Made by a program: the position numbers and the translations under genes
Shown here: positions 18,560-26,832 of the stretch, one piece after another
Position numbering within the stretch: position 1 is the first letter of the stretch
Layout: every line of letters begins with the position of its first letter
Assembly (NCBI RefSeq): GCF_030534335.1
Contig: NZ_CP130565.1
Location: 4,299,501 to 4,363,500 of the forward strand
From: Marivirga harenae
GTDB taxonomy: Bacteria > Bacteroidota > Bacteroidia > Cytophagales > Cyclobacteriaceae
Direction of reading: 5' to 3'
Length of the DNA: 64,000 nucleotides
The notes under the pieces: model-generated
What the model saw: only the letters and a program-made list of their open reading frames with translations
Database searches by the model: none
What the model was told of the DNA's origin: nothing

Positions 18560-19702
18560 ATGAATAAGAACACCGTAAAATTTAACACCACCGATAACCC
18601 CGAATTTGTAAGCATCTTAAGAAAAAGAGTAAATCAATACTTCAAAGATCATAATGTCTCAAAGTATGCTAATACTCGAATGAGAATAAAAACCGCTTTT
18701 ATGCTTTTGCTTTATTTCATCCCCTTAGCATTTTTACTTAGTGGATTGATCACTAGCTTTTCCTTGGCCTTCCCAATGTTTATAATTATGGGATTTGGAA
18801 TGGCTGGAATTGGACTTTGCGTAATGCATGACGCTAATCATGGAGTTTATTCCAAGAACAACAACGTTAATAAAATGTTAGGATTTACCGCAAATTTTCT
18901 GGGTGCGTATCATATCAATTGGAAAATCCAGCATAATGTCTTACATCATTCTTTCACTAATATTGATGAGTATGATGAAGACATTGACAAAAAAGGTATA
19001 ATTAGATTTTCCCCACATCAAGAGCGTAAAAGTATTTTCAAGTTTCAAGCTTTTTATGCCCCATTACTTTATGGATTTATGACATTCTATTGGTTGATAG
19101 CCAAAGATATTGACCAACTCATCAGATACAATAAAAGAAATCTATTAAAGGGACAAGGGCTTAATTTCAAAAAAGCATTAGGCCTAATGTTGTTCAACAA
19201 GACCTGGTACATTGCTTTAACGCTCGTGGCTCCCATTATGATAACAGGTATTGTGTGGTGGCAGGTTGTCTTAGCATTTTTGCTTATGCAATTTATCAGT
19301 GGCTTGGTGTTAGCGCTGGTATTTCAACCGGCACATGTAATCACTGAAACTGATTTCTATAAGGTCGATGAAAAAGGTAGCGTAGAAAACAATTGGGCGA
19401 TCCACCAAATGCGAACTACTTCCAATTTCGCGAATTCTTCCTCATGGTTTACTTGGATTGTTGGTGGATTAAATCATCAAATTGAGCACCATTTATTTCC
19501 TAATATTTGCCATGTCCATTACGATAAAATTGCGCCAATAGTGCAAAAAACTGCTGAAGAATTTGGTATTCCTTATCACCATCATAAATCTTTTGGAGTG
19601 GCATTGAAAAGTCATTTCACTTTATTAAATCAATTAGGAACTGGCAGCTATGATAAGAAAGTAAAGGAATTAAAAACAGCTCCTATTCCCGCAGTAGCTT
19701 AA
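18560..19702 (+). CDS. Membrane fatty-acid desaturase
   Basis: This 380-residue integral membrane di-iron enzyme introduces a double bond into fatty acyl chains. All three histidine boxes are present: HDANH (90-94), HNVLHH (125-130) and QIEHH (307-311). The Gln-type third box is typical of front-end or delta-6/delta-9-like desaturases of the bacterial linear-desaturase group. Hydrophobic segments at about 45-90 and 210-255 form the membrane hairpins. No cytochrome b5 domain is fused. The likely role is membrane fluidity adjustment. It converges on the UDG-like gene with an 8-bp gap. Confidence 0.93.
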   Translation: MNKNTVKFNTTDNPEFVSILRKRVNQYFKDHNVSKYANTRMRIKTAFMLLLYFIPLAFLLSGLITSFSLAFPMFIIMGFGMAGIGLCVMHDANHGVYSKNNNVNKMLGFTANFLGAYHINWKIQHNVLHHSFTNIDEYDEDIDKKGIIRFSPHQERKSIFKFQAFYAPLLYGFMTFYWLIAKDIDQLIRYNKRNLLKGQGLNFKKALGLMLFNKTWYIALTLVAPIMITGIVWWQVVLAFLLMQFISGLVLALVFQPAHVITETDFYKVDEKGSVENNWAIHQMRTTSNFANSSSWFTWIVGGLNHQIEHHLFPNICHVHYDKIAPIVQKTAEEFGIPYHHHKSFGVALKSHFTLLNQLGTGSYDKKVKELKTAPIPAVA

Positions 19703-19710
19703 TAATATTC

Positions 19711-20280
19711 TTAAATTATATCTGAAATCCGTGATTTTAAGTAAGGCAAGACCTCTGCTTTGAACCACGGATTTTTACTTTGCCATATATTATTTCTTGG
19801 TGAAGGATGAGGTAAAGGAAAATATTCAGGCAAGTAATCTGTATAGGATTGGACGGTCAAGGTCAAAGTTTCTTTCCTTTCTTTTTTCAAATAATATCTC
19901 TGTGCATATTGACCCACTAATAATGTGACTTTCACATTCAGCATTCTTTGAAATAACTTTTGATGCCACATAAGAGCACAAATTTTCATAGGAGGAAAAT
20001 CACCTGACTTGCCTGTACCAGGATAACAAAACCCCATAGGAATCAATGCAAAACTATGCTTATCGTAGAATTCCTCTTTACCCACACCGAGCCAATTCCT
20101 TAAATTATCACCACTTTTATCGTCCCACGGAATTCCAGATTGATGCACTTTTACACCAGGAGCTTGCCCAATAATGGCTATTTTGCTTTCTGAAGAAGCT
20201 TGAACTACCGGATTAGCACCAAGAGGAAGTTCATTTTGACAAAGTTGACACTCCTTTATTTCAGAAATCAAATCATCCAT
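19711..20280 (-). CDS. Uracil-DNA glycosylase family protein
   Basis: This 189-residue protein of the UDG superfamily has motif 1 GQAPG (38-42) and the C-terminal motif PLPHPSPRN (about 156-164), where the His and Ser contact the DNA backbone. The N-terminal cysteine pair CQLC (11-14) recalls the iron-sulfur group, but the full four-Cys set is not evident. The probable function is excision of uracil or related damaged bases. It lies 3 bp downstream of the ABC permease gene on the same strand, and so at the end of that operon. Confidence 0.82.
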   Translation of the reverse strand: MDDLISEIKECQLCQNELPLGANPVVQASSESKIAIIGQAPGVKVHQSGIPWDDKSGDNLRNWLGVGKEEFYDKHSFALIPMGFCYPGTGKSGDFPPMKICALMWHQKLFQRMLNVKVTLLVGQYAQRYYLKKERKETLTLTVQSYTDYLPEYFPLPHPSPRNNIWQSKNPWFKAEVLPYLKSRISDII

Positions 20281-20283
20281 AAA

Positions 20284-21099
20284 TTAATTAACGTCCCTTT
20301 TGGCAATTAAAAAGTAATTCAACCCAATACTTACAATCAACCAAGCTAGAGCTATTAATGCACTACTGACTTTTACAAAATCCTGAATCTCCATAAATAC
20401 ATATCTCTGAAAAGGAATCTCAACTAAATTATTGACTGCATGAATTGGGAAAAGCGTAATTAACCAATGATCATCAAATTTGTAATTTAAAATACCAACT
20501 ATTGCTGGTTCTAAAAAGATAGCATAAAAACACAACCCAATAATAGCAAAACCTGCTTTTTTCATCAAAACAGATATCAACATGGCCAGATTCAAAAAGG
20601 TAATCAGTTCGAGAAAATGAGCCAGTAAGAATTCCATGTCAGTCATATAGAGACCAAAATTAAATTCTGAACCATAAATTACACCCATAAGCGTACCCGA
20701 TATCCAGATAACCAACATATTGAAAAGGCTAAAGCCAAAAATTAAGCTTTGTTTTGCCCATAAGAATTCTGAAGGTGACATCCCATCAATAATATTCTGG
20801 CGAATAGTCCTATAAGAATACTCATTGGTAACTGATATGATCACTATAAAGGCTAAGAAAAACTTCAAGTAAGAAGCTAAATATGTTAAATTCTGCCAAA
20901 CATCAGGAAAATCATAGAAAGGAATGATATCGGGACTAATCCCTTGAAACTCCATGCCCGAACTGGCCATCCAAGATAAGAGCATTTTAACACTGCTTAA
21001 GACTAGTAATAAAAGCAAAAAATAAAGAGAGGCTAGGCGTATAAATGTCTTATAATTTTTAAGTTTTAACCATTCTATACGTAAAAATTTCAATATCAT
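20284..21099 (-). CDS. ABC-2 type transporter permease
   Basis: This 271-residue membrane protein has about six hydrophobic helices: one near the N-terminus (21-45) followed by a large loop, then helices around 80-100, 115-140, 155-180, 185-205 and 240-262. This is the layout of ABC-2 permeases. Its start overlaps the stop of the ATPase gene by 4 bp, so the two are almost certainly one exporter. Substrate unknown; such Bacteroidota pairs are often of the gliding or multidrug type. Confidence 0.85.
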   Translation of the reverse strand: MILKFLRIEWLKLKNYKTFIRLASLYFLLLLLVLSSVKMLLSWMASSGMEFQGISPDIIPFYDFPDVWQNLTYLASYLKFFLAFIVIISVTNEYSYRTIRQNIIDGMSPSEFLWAKQSLIFGFSLFNMLVIWISGTLMGVIYGSEFNFGLYMTDMEFLLAHFLELITFLNLAMLISVLMKKAGFAIIGLCFYAIFLEPAIVGILNYKFDDHWLITLFPIHAVNNLVEIPFQRYVFMEIQDFVKVSSALIALAWLIVSIGLNYFLIAKRDVN

Positions 21100-21998
21100 G
21101 ACTTTTCGGATAAAAGTTGTAAAAATTGTTTCTCCAAGGATTTATTGATGTAGGTTAAATAGGTCAAGACAACTCCTTTCTCAATTAAGAACCGATGAAA
21201 ATCCTGAATTGGGGTCTCTTTTGATAATTGCACCTCCAATCTTCCCAAATTATTGATTTTCATATCAACAAAGGCAGGAAAAGTCCTTACTGTGTTTTTA
21301 AGACTTTCGATATCATCAGCTAACAACTCCACTCCTTCATTTCCCATTAAACTTTCTGCTACTGTACCTTGAAAGATTTTCTCGCCCTGCTTCAAAACAG
21401 CAAAGTGAGTACAAACTTTTTGCACCTCATCCAATAAATGGCTTGCTAAAATGATGGTTTTTCCTTGCCCGGCAATATTAACGATTAGCTCTCTGATTTC
21501 TGCAATTCCTTGTGGATCTAATCCGTTAGTCGGCTCATCTAAAATCAAGATTTCTGGGTCGGATAGCAATGCAGAAGCAATGGCTAATCGCTGTTTCATT
21601 CCTAATGAATAAGTTTTGAAAGGAGATTTAGCTCTTTGAGCCAGTCCCACCTGCTCCAAAACTTCCATTATTCTGCTTTCGGGTACTTCCTTAATTTTGC
21701 AGACTATCTTTAAGTTTTGAATTCCTGAGAGATAGGGATAGAAAGTAGGGCTTTCTAAAATGGCTCCTAACCTTTTTCTTTGCGCTGCAGTCGGTTCCTC
21801 CCCAAACCATTGGAACATTCCAGAATCCTTCTGAACAACCCCCAGTAAAATTCCGAGGGTTGTACTTTTACCACTCCCATTGGGACCCAGCAATCCAAAA
21901 ACAGTTCCCTTTTCAACTTTTAATTCGAGATTATTAACTGCCTGAATATTTCCATATTGCTTATTCAGCCCTGAAATTTCTAATACATTTTCTGCCAT
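21096..21998 (-). CDS. ABC transporter ATP-binding protein
   Basis: This is a cytoplasmic ATPase that powers the adjoining ABC-2 permease. Visible motifs are Walker A GPNGSGKST, the signature YSLGMKQRL and Walker B LILDEPTNGLDP, followed by the switch His in LASHLLDE. I chose the ATG at 21998 (MAENVLEIS) because it follows the lipoprotein gene's stop by 4 bp and gives a standard N-terminus of 300 residues in total. An upstream ATG at 22043 would overlap that gene by 41 bp. The C-terminal ~85 residues are the accessory domain usual in this subfamily. Confidence 0.92.
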   Translation of the reverse strand: MAENVLEISGLNKQYGNIQAVNNLELKVEKGTVFGLLGPNGSGKSTTLGILLGVVQKDSGMFQWFGEEPTAAQRKRLGAILESPTFYPYLSGIQNLKIVCKIKEVPESRIMEVLEQVGLAQRAKSPFKTYSLGMKQRLAIASALLSDPEILILDEPTNGLDPQGIAEIRELIVNIAGQGKTIILASHLLDEVQKVCTHFAVLKQGEKIFQGTVAESLMGNEGVELLADDIESLKNTVRTFPAFVDMKINNLGRLEVQLSKETPIQDFHRFLIEKGVVLTYLTYINKSLEKQFLQLLSEKS

Positions 21999-22002
21999 AA
22001 AT

Positions 22003-22587
22003 TTATTCGTCAGTGCTTTCAGACTGTTTCTCAGTGGAATCACCCTTCATTTCCTTCTGCATCTTTCTTACCCTCTTCCTATGTTCCTTTTGCTTTTCTT
22101 TGTCTTGAATAAAGTCGCCAATCGGACCCAAATCCAAATCAGCTTTCATTAAAGCTGGAACTTGTGAAATATCGAATGTTCCTTCCAGAAAACCAACAAA
22201 AAGACCGTCCTTAGTGTCAGCAGAAGCAAAGAGGATATCTTCTCTACCTTCTGGTGCTTTAATTTCGATATCCGCATTTTCCATTCTAGCAGAAAATATA
22301 GATTCCCAATCGTTGAAATCTTGCTGGCTTTTCCATTCAGCATAATCAGCTTTTTTAGATTCCTTATCCCATTTTATCTGCAATACATGCAGTTTTTGTA
22401 TACCTTTCGTTGCCTCAGCAAAATTAGGATCATTTTTGGTATTGATCATTTTCAAATTGCTGGGATAAAGATTTATATTTAATGTATGAATTTCTTTTTC
22501 TTGGAGACTTTTCAATGGGTCTTCAATTTTTTTCTCGCAGGCTGAGAAAATAGATAAGGTAAATAAAAATAAAATTAATAGTCTCAT
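22003..22587 (-). CDS. Predicted lipoprotein, possibly an ECF-operon effector
   Basis: This 194-residue protein has a lipoprotein signal (SIFSAC, Cys17) and no motif I can name. A central segment (about 120-160, FASADTKDGLFVGFLEGTFDISQ) faintly resembles the DUF4252 protein encoded upstream, and the C-terminus is very basic and then acidic. It sits between the DUF4252 gene and the ABC ATPase gene on the same strand, so it is probably co-transcribed with the sigma/anti-sigma genes, the ABC genes or both. Confidence 0.6.
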   Translation of the reverse strand: MRLLILFLFTLSIFSACEKKIEDPLKSLQEKEIHTLNINLYPSNLKMINTKNDPNFAEATKGIQKLHVLQIKWDKESKKADYAEWKSQQDFNDWESIFSARMENADIEIKAPEGREDILFASADTKDGLFVGFLEGTFDISQVPALMKADLDLGPIGDFIQDKEKQKEHRKRVRKMQKEMKGDSTEKQSESTDE

Positions 22588-22662
22588 ATGCTCAATAATT
22601 TAAATAGAAAAAGCAAGGTAAGCCTAAGCTCACCTCGCTAAAATTAGTTTATTTTTTGGTAA

Positions 22663-23193
22663 TTACTTTTGGTCATCTTCCATATTGTCCAATTGTTCGA
22701 GATTTTCCATACCCGATATATTCAGACCTTTTGCCATTTTCGACATTTGTTTAAGGTCTATTTCACCGAAGATACTAGCCGCTACAAAACTGCTGTCACT
22801 TCCTACCAACATCACGAGTTCACTTACCTTACCGCCTTTTTCTTGAATTAAAAATCGAATATCTGAATCGCCATCTCTAACGGTCATCAACTCATCATAT
22901 CCTCTAGCAAATGCAGAATTCGCTTCTGAAAAAAGTGCTGCACCATTGCTAGTTTTACTATTAGCAATTAGTTTTATTCCCTTTAATCCAGATACCGCCT
23001 TTTTCATGGCTTCCTCTTCTTCTCCTTCTACTTCAAAATTAGAGAACAATTCAATCATTCGTTGATTCACTGAAACAATAGTAAAAGTCTCATCTGATGA
23101 GTATTTATTATAAAATTTCATGAATTCTGTGTTCTGTGCTTGTGCTGCTAAACTTACTAAAGCTAATGCAACTATTAATCCTATCTTTTTCAT
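22663..23193 (-). CDS. DUF4252 protein, exported
   Basis: This 176-residue protein has a cleavable signal peptide (hydrophobic 5-17, cleavage after AQAQ). Its mature region shows the DUF4252 pattern: FMKFYNKYSSDETFTIVSVN near the start, a GLKGIKLI strand, then LMTVRDGDSDIRFLI. The biochemical role is unknown. DUF4252 genes commonly follow ECF sigma/anti-sigma pairs in Bacteroidota, as here, so it is a likely member of the sigma regulon acting outside the cytoplasm. Confidence 0.82.
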   Translation of the reverse strand: MKKIGLIVALALVSLAAQAQNTEFMKFYNKYSSDETFTIVSVNQRMIELFSNFEVEGEEEEAMKKAVSGLKGIKLIANSKTSNGAALFSEANSAFARGYDELMTVRDGDSDIRFLIQEKGGKVSELVMLVGSDSSFVAASIFGEIDLKQMSKMAKGLNISGMENLEQLDNMEDDQK

Positions 23194-23199
23194 TTTTTC

Positions 23200-23310
23200 G
23201 AGTTTTAAGTATTGAGTAATAAGTATTAGGTACTTAGATTTAAGATGTAAGACTTTAAGATTTAAGATCCTATCTCCTGTCTAGATTCTAGACTCTAGAC
23301 TCTTGATTCT
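23200..23310. repeat. Low-complexity direct repeats between anti-sigma and DUF4252 genes
   Basis: The gap holds degenerate short repeats: runs of TTTAAGAT/TTTAAGATG units, then CTAGATT/CTAGACT units. This kind of simple-repeat filler is frequent between Bacteroidota genes. It may separate the two halves of the operon, but no terminator is evident. Confidence 0.55.
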
Positions 23311-23316
23311 ATCTAT

Positions 23317-23844
23317 TCATCCATCTTGCCCTACTTTTTTCTTTTCTTTTCTATCCGGTTGAAAAGTGTTTTTCACTTTCTCTTGTGCCGTATTAATCAT
23401 TTCAAGAGAGCTTAGATGCTTTTTTCCGTGATTCATCATGGAAGCCATCAGCTCTAAAGTAGCTTTTGCTTCTTTATAGGCTTTTTCTTCTTGTTGAGCC
23501 AGTTGTTTTTGCTCTTGTTGCTGTGGCATCCACCACGCGAAGAAACCTAATGCAAATACTACCAAGATAGAGGCTGCAACCTTCATCCAATTCCAGCTGT
23601 CTTTTGGCTTGGATTTTTGATGAATTTCCTTCATGATTCTATTATCAAAATCATCATCCAGCACGAGCTCTTGCTTGACTTCTTCATGGCTTCCAAACCA
23701 ATCTGCCAATTTCTTTAATTCGCCAGTAAGCTTATCTTTATTGGCTTTGAGTTCGTTTTTAAACTCCATTTCTTCTACTTGACTGAGCTCGCCCAGCCAG
23801 TACTTTTCAAGCCATTGTTCGAGTTTTCTTAATGCCATGGTCAT
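23317..23844 (-). CDS. Anti-sigma factor-like membrane protein
   Basis: This 175-residue protein has a cytoplasmic N-terminal region rich in Glu and Lys (1-85), a single membrane helix (about 88-106, VAASILVVFALGFFAWW), and a short outer region of about 70 residues with a coiled-coil-like Gln/Glu/Lys stretch. Its start overlaps the end of the ECF sigma gene by 38 bp, the usual coupling of a sigma factor to its antagonist. No zinc (ZAS) motif is present. Met3 is an equally likely start. Confidence 0.8.
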   Translation of the reverse strand: MTMALRKLEQWLEKYWLGELSQVEEMEFKNELKANKDKLTGELKKLADWFGSHEEVKQELVLDDDFDNRIMKEIHQKSKPKDSWNWMKVAASILVVFALGFFAWWMPQQQEQKQLAQQEEKAYKEAKATLELMASMMNHGKKHLSSLEMINTAQEKVKNTFQPDRKEKKKVGQDG

Positions 23845-24358
23845 TTATTTTTTGCATACTTGCTTTCAAAAATTTTCTGGAGCGAAAGAGGTCAGATTTC
23901 ACTTGTGCCTCAGATATTTCCAAAGTTTCAGCAATTTCCTGATAACTATTCCCTTCCACTTCTCTTAAAATGAATACCGTTTTTTGCTTGTCACTCAACT
24001 GCTCCATCACTTCCTGCATAATTTTCCATTGGTCTTGCCAAAGGGAGATTGTGCCAGGATCTTGTCCAAAAGTCTTCTCTAATTTGAGCGAATCATGATG
24101 CTTTTGGACTGTTTTTCTCTTCCTCAATCTATCCAAGCAAATATTCTTAACTATTTGCATACCCCAAGCCTCTGGATTTTCTACTGCTTCCCAGTCGGCT
24201 CTTTTGTCCCAAATCTTAATCATAGCTTCTTGGGTCGCGTCTTTAGCCTCCTCTTCGTCTTTTAGAAAGTAGTAGCCAAAGCGGAAGAGCTTATTCTTTT
24301 GACTTAGGTAGATATTTTTAAAGTAGTTTTCTTCGCTCATTACAATAGGTAGATGCAC
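23807..24358 (-). CDS. ECF-type RNA polymerase sigma factor
   Basis: This 183-residue sigma-70 family protein has region 2 (about 15-80, FRFGYYFLKDEEEAKDATQE and the conserved AWGMQIVKNICLDRLR) and region 4 (about 122-175, LREVEGNSYQEIAETLEIS with the helix-turn-helix). No region 3 lies between, as expected for ECF factors. It probably directs transcription of its own operon, including the DUF4252 and lipoprotein genes, when the anti-sigma releases it. Met7 (MSEENYF) is the more likely true start. Confidence 0.92.
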   Translation of the reverse strand: MHLPIVMSEENYFKNIYLSQKNKLFRFGYYFLKDEEEAKDATQEAMIKIWDKRADWEAVENPEAWGMQIVKNICLDRLRKRKTVQKHHDSLKLEKTFGQDPGTISLWQDQWKIMQEVMEQLSDKQKTVFILREVEGNSYQEIAETLEISEAQVKSDLFRSRKFLKASMQKINDHGIKKTRTMA

Positions 24359-24476
24359 AAGAGGAGTGAAAGTTACAGAGAATTTGAAATTATTTTAATA
24401 AAATTGATTCATATGAATTATTTAACTGAATATCAGTCAAATAAGTATTATTTCAATTAGCTGACATTTCTATCAA

Positions 24477-24662
24477 CACCCCTATGATCCCCTCAAGGGG
24501 ATAGTTCTCACCGATTTTATTTTAGTAGAAAGCAATAGGATTCATCACTATTTATTAAATAATACCTTTTGATAATATTTTATTACAGTGATACAAATCA
24601 AATTAAAAAATAAAAAGTAACTCTGTGCGTCTCCCCCCTTGAGGGGGGCTACGGGGGGGGGA
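24477..24662. repeat. Second inverted pair of GC-rich palindromes
   Basis: CACCCCTATGATCCCC...GGGGATAG (24478-24506) and, reversed, a unit with CCCCCCTTGAGGGGGG followed by CTACGGGGG (24632-24658) belong to the same family as the pair at 8924-9184. Together they occupy most of the 395-bp gap between the sigma gene and the next plus-strand gene. The remainder is AT-rich and shows nothing else. Confidence 0.6.
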
Positions 24663-24754
24663 TTTATTAGCTATGATCATTTTTTAAATCAACATAAGTA
24701 TGGGAAAAATAAGCCAAAGAAGTATCTTTCGAACATTACTATAAAACTCTCAAT

Positions 24755-25326
24755 ATGAAAATCCTATTTAGTCTTTCGGTATTATTATTCTCTTACACCT
24801 CCTTTTCTATCGCCCAAGAAGAAAAATCCAATCATCTCCAATTTTGGGAATCATTAGAACAACATTGCGGAAAAGCATATGCCGGTAAAGTGATTACGGC
24901 CCAGTGCCAAAGGATTTTCAGCAGCAAGATTTGGTCATGCATTTTCTATCTTGTGGCGAAGGGCAGATTAGAATTCCTTTTGTGGTGGGTGAAAACCGGT
25001 CCAGAACCTGGATTTTTACTTTGAACGAAAATAGTATCCAGTTAAAACATGACCACAGACACGAAGATGGAAGTCCGGACGATATTACGATGTACGGAGG
25101 CACAAGTCCCAACACTGGATTTGCGGAATTACAATATTTCCCAGCCGACCAAGAAACGGTTGATTTAATCCCTTACGCTGCTGGAAATGTTTGGTGGGTC
25201 AGTATCACGGATTCTACCTTTACCTATAACTTAAGGAGAGTAAGTAGCGATAAACCTATTAGAGTTGAATTTGATTTAACTGAAGAAGTGGAAGCACCTG
25301 CTGCTCCTTGGGGTTGGGAAAATTAG
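24755..25326 (+). pseudogene. Secreted protein gene broken by a one-base frameshift
   Basis: A frame starting at 24755 encodes a signal peptide (MKILFSLSVLLFSYTSF...AQ) and ~50 residues, up to GKVITA at about 24900. The rest of the protein continues in another frame from about 24901 (PVPKDFQQQDLVMHFLSCG onwards) to the stop at 25326. One missing base in the GGCCCAG stretch explains the break, and the repaired product would be 190 residues. The family is unknown to me; the ending is acidic and Pro/Ala-rich. It is either a true recent pseudogene or a sequencing error. Confidence 0.75.
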
Positions 25327-25377
25327 AAAAAGTTTTCAGTTTTTTGAAAACCTAGCGTTGTATATGAGAGTTTAAAG

Positions 25378-26280
25378 ATGAATAAAAAATCTAGTGCAAT
25401 GTCTAATATCTCCTTAATAATAGAAGAACGTGCTGCCGATATAGGCGGTTTTATGGTTGGTCGTTTACTTCCGTTCAAACAGAAAAGAAGTGTTGGGCCA
25501 TTTGTTTTTATCGATCACATGGGCCCAGCTGCATTGAGTGATCATGAAAACTTAGATGTTCCTCCACATCCTCATATTGGACTTTCTACCCTGACCTATT
25601 TATTTGAAGGTTCTATTTTGCATAAAGATAGTATCGGTAGCGAGGTAGAAATTAAACCAGGGGCTGTTAATTGGATGACTGCTGGAAAAGGTGTTGTGCA
25701 TTCGGAGCGAACACCAGAATATTTAAGAAATTCTGATAAGAAGCTTCATGGCTTACAAATTTGGGTAGCATTACCTAAGCATTTAGAAGATTCCGCTCCC
25801 ACCTTTGCACATATTGAAGCAAATAAGATTCCGCAGTGGAATGAAAACGGCTTAGAAATAAAACTGATAGCAGGACAAGCATTTGAAAAAGAGTCTCCTG
25901 TGCCAGTGCATAGCAACTTGTTTTTCATTGAGATTAAAAGTAAAAAGGCTCAAAAAGTGAATATAGGTAATGATCTTTTTGGTGAAAGTGCCCTATATAT
26001 TCTAGAAGGACATATAAAAAGCGAGGGAAATCAATTTGATCCAAAGCAAATACTAATAGCTAAAGAAAGCTCTTTGTGCGAATTTGAAATGGGAGAAAAC
26101 AGCACAGTCTATATTTTTGGTGGAGATCCTTTTCCTGAAGAGCGCTATATTAATTGGAATTTTGTTTCATCTGATAAGGAAGTTTTACGGCAAGCCAGGC
26201 AAGACTGGATAGACAAAAAATTCCCAAAAGTGCCAGGTGATGATGGTTATGTGCCTTATCCAAATATCAGAATAAAATAA
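25378..26280 (+). CDS. Pirin family protein
   Basis: This cupin-fold protein of 300 residues has the pirin N-domain signature: GPFVFIDHMGPA, then PPHPHIG (His residues of the metal site), HKDSIGS, and WMTAGKGVVHSER with the last ligand. The C-terminal pirin domain is present. Pirins bind iron; several act as quercetinases or redox-linked regulators, but the activity of this one is unknown. It precedes the MarR and old-yellow-enzyme genes and may respond to the same stress. An internal start (Met8) is possible. Confidence 0.9.
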   Translation: MNKKSSAMSNISLIIEERAADIGGFMVGRLLPFKQKRSVGPFVFIDHMGPAALSDHENLDVPPHPHIGLSTLTYLFEGSILHKDSIGSEVEIKPGAVNWMTAGKGVVHSERTPEYLRNSDKKLHGLQIWVALPKHLEDSAPTFAHIEANKIPQWNENGLEIKLIAGQAFEKESPVPVHSNLFFIEIKSKKAQKVNIGNDLFGESALYILEGHIKSEGNQFDPKQILIAKESSLCEFEMGENSTVYIFGGDPFPEERYINWNFVSSDKEVLRQARQDWIDKKFPKVPGDDGYVPYPNIRIK

Positions 26281-26333
26281 TTTGATTTTTTTCTTTAAAA
26301 ACCTAACCTATAATTTAAGCTCCCGTATATATA

Positions 26334-26358
26334 TTCCATGGAACATAATTCCATGGAA
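26334..26358. promoter_or_regulatory. Tandem palindromic operator at the marR start
   Basis: Two identical perfect palindromes TTCCATGGAA (26334-26343 and 26349-26358) are spaced 15 bp centre to centre. The second runs into the ATG of the MarR-family gene. Such paired boxes are typical autoregulatory MarR sites. The ligand and the binding itself are inferred. Confidence 0.7.
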
Positions 26359-26801
26359 TGCTTATGGAAATAGAAAAAGTCATCAATCATCAGTTTCAAA
26401 ATGAAAGTCAAAAACTTATCGCGGAATTACTGTATTCAGCGAATTGGCTTGAAAATCTGATCGCTAAAGCATTAAGCCCTTTGGATATTTCTTTCCAGCA
26501 GCTAAACGTATTGCGCATCATTCATGGGCAAGAAGCAAATAAAGCCAATGTACAAGTCATCAAGGATAGAATGATTGATGACCGCTCCAATGTTTCCCGA
26601 TTGCTGAATAAGCTATGCGAAAAGGGATTTACTCTCAAAGATAGATGTACACGCGATCAAAGAGTAGTGTATATAGCGCTAACTGAAAAAGGTATAGAGG
26701 TGATGAAGCAGGGAAAAGCGAAGATGGAGCAAATTCAATTTTCATTAAACAACAAAAAACTACAAAATCTAAACAATCAATTAGAAGAACTTAGATCATA
26801 A
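26358..26801 (+). CDS. MarR-family transcriptional regulator
   Basis: This 147-residue winged-helix regulator shows the MarR pattern: LNVLRIIHG, then MIDDRSNVSRLLNKLCEKGF (recognition helix) and RCTRDQRVVYIALTEKG (the wing with the conserved Asp-Arg). It likely represses itself and the downstream old-yellow-enzyme gene (31-bp gap) through the tandem palindromes at its start. The inducer is probably a reactive electrophile or quinone, by analogy with other regulators of such reductases; this is inference. A second ATG at 26364 is also plausible. Confidence 0.9.
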   Translation: MLMEIEKVINHQFQNESQKLIAELLYSANWLENLIAKALSPLDISFQQLNVLRIIHGQEANKANVQVIKDRMIDDRSNVSRLLNKLCEKGFTLKDRCTRDQRVVYIALTEKGIEVMKQGKAKMEQIQFSLNNKKLQNLNNQLEELRS

Positions 26802-26832
26802 ATTCAATCAAGCAAAATTTAATTACATAAAA

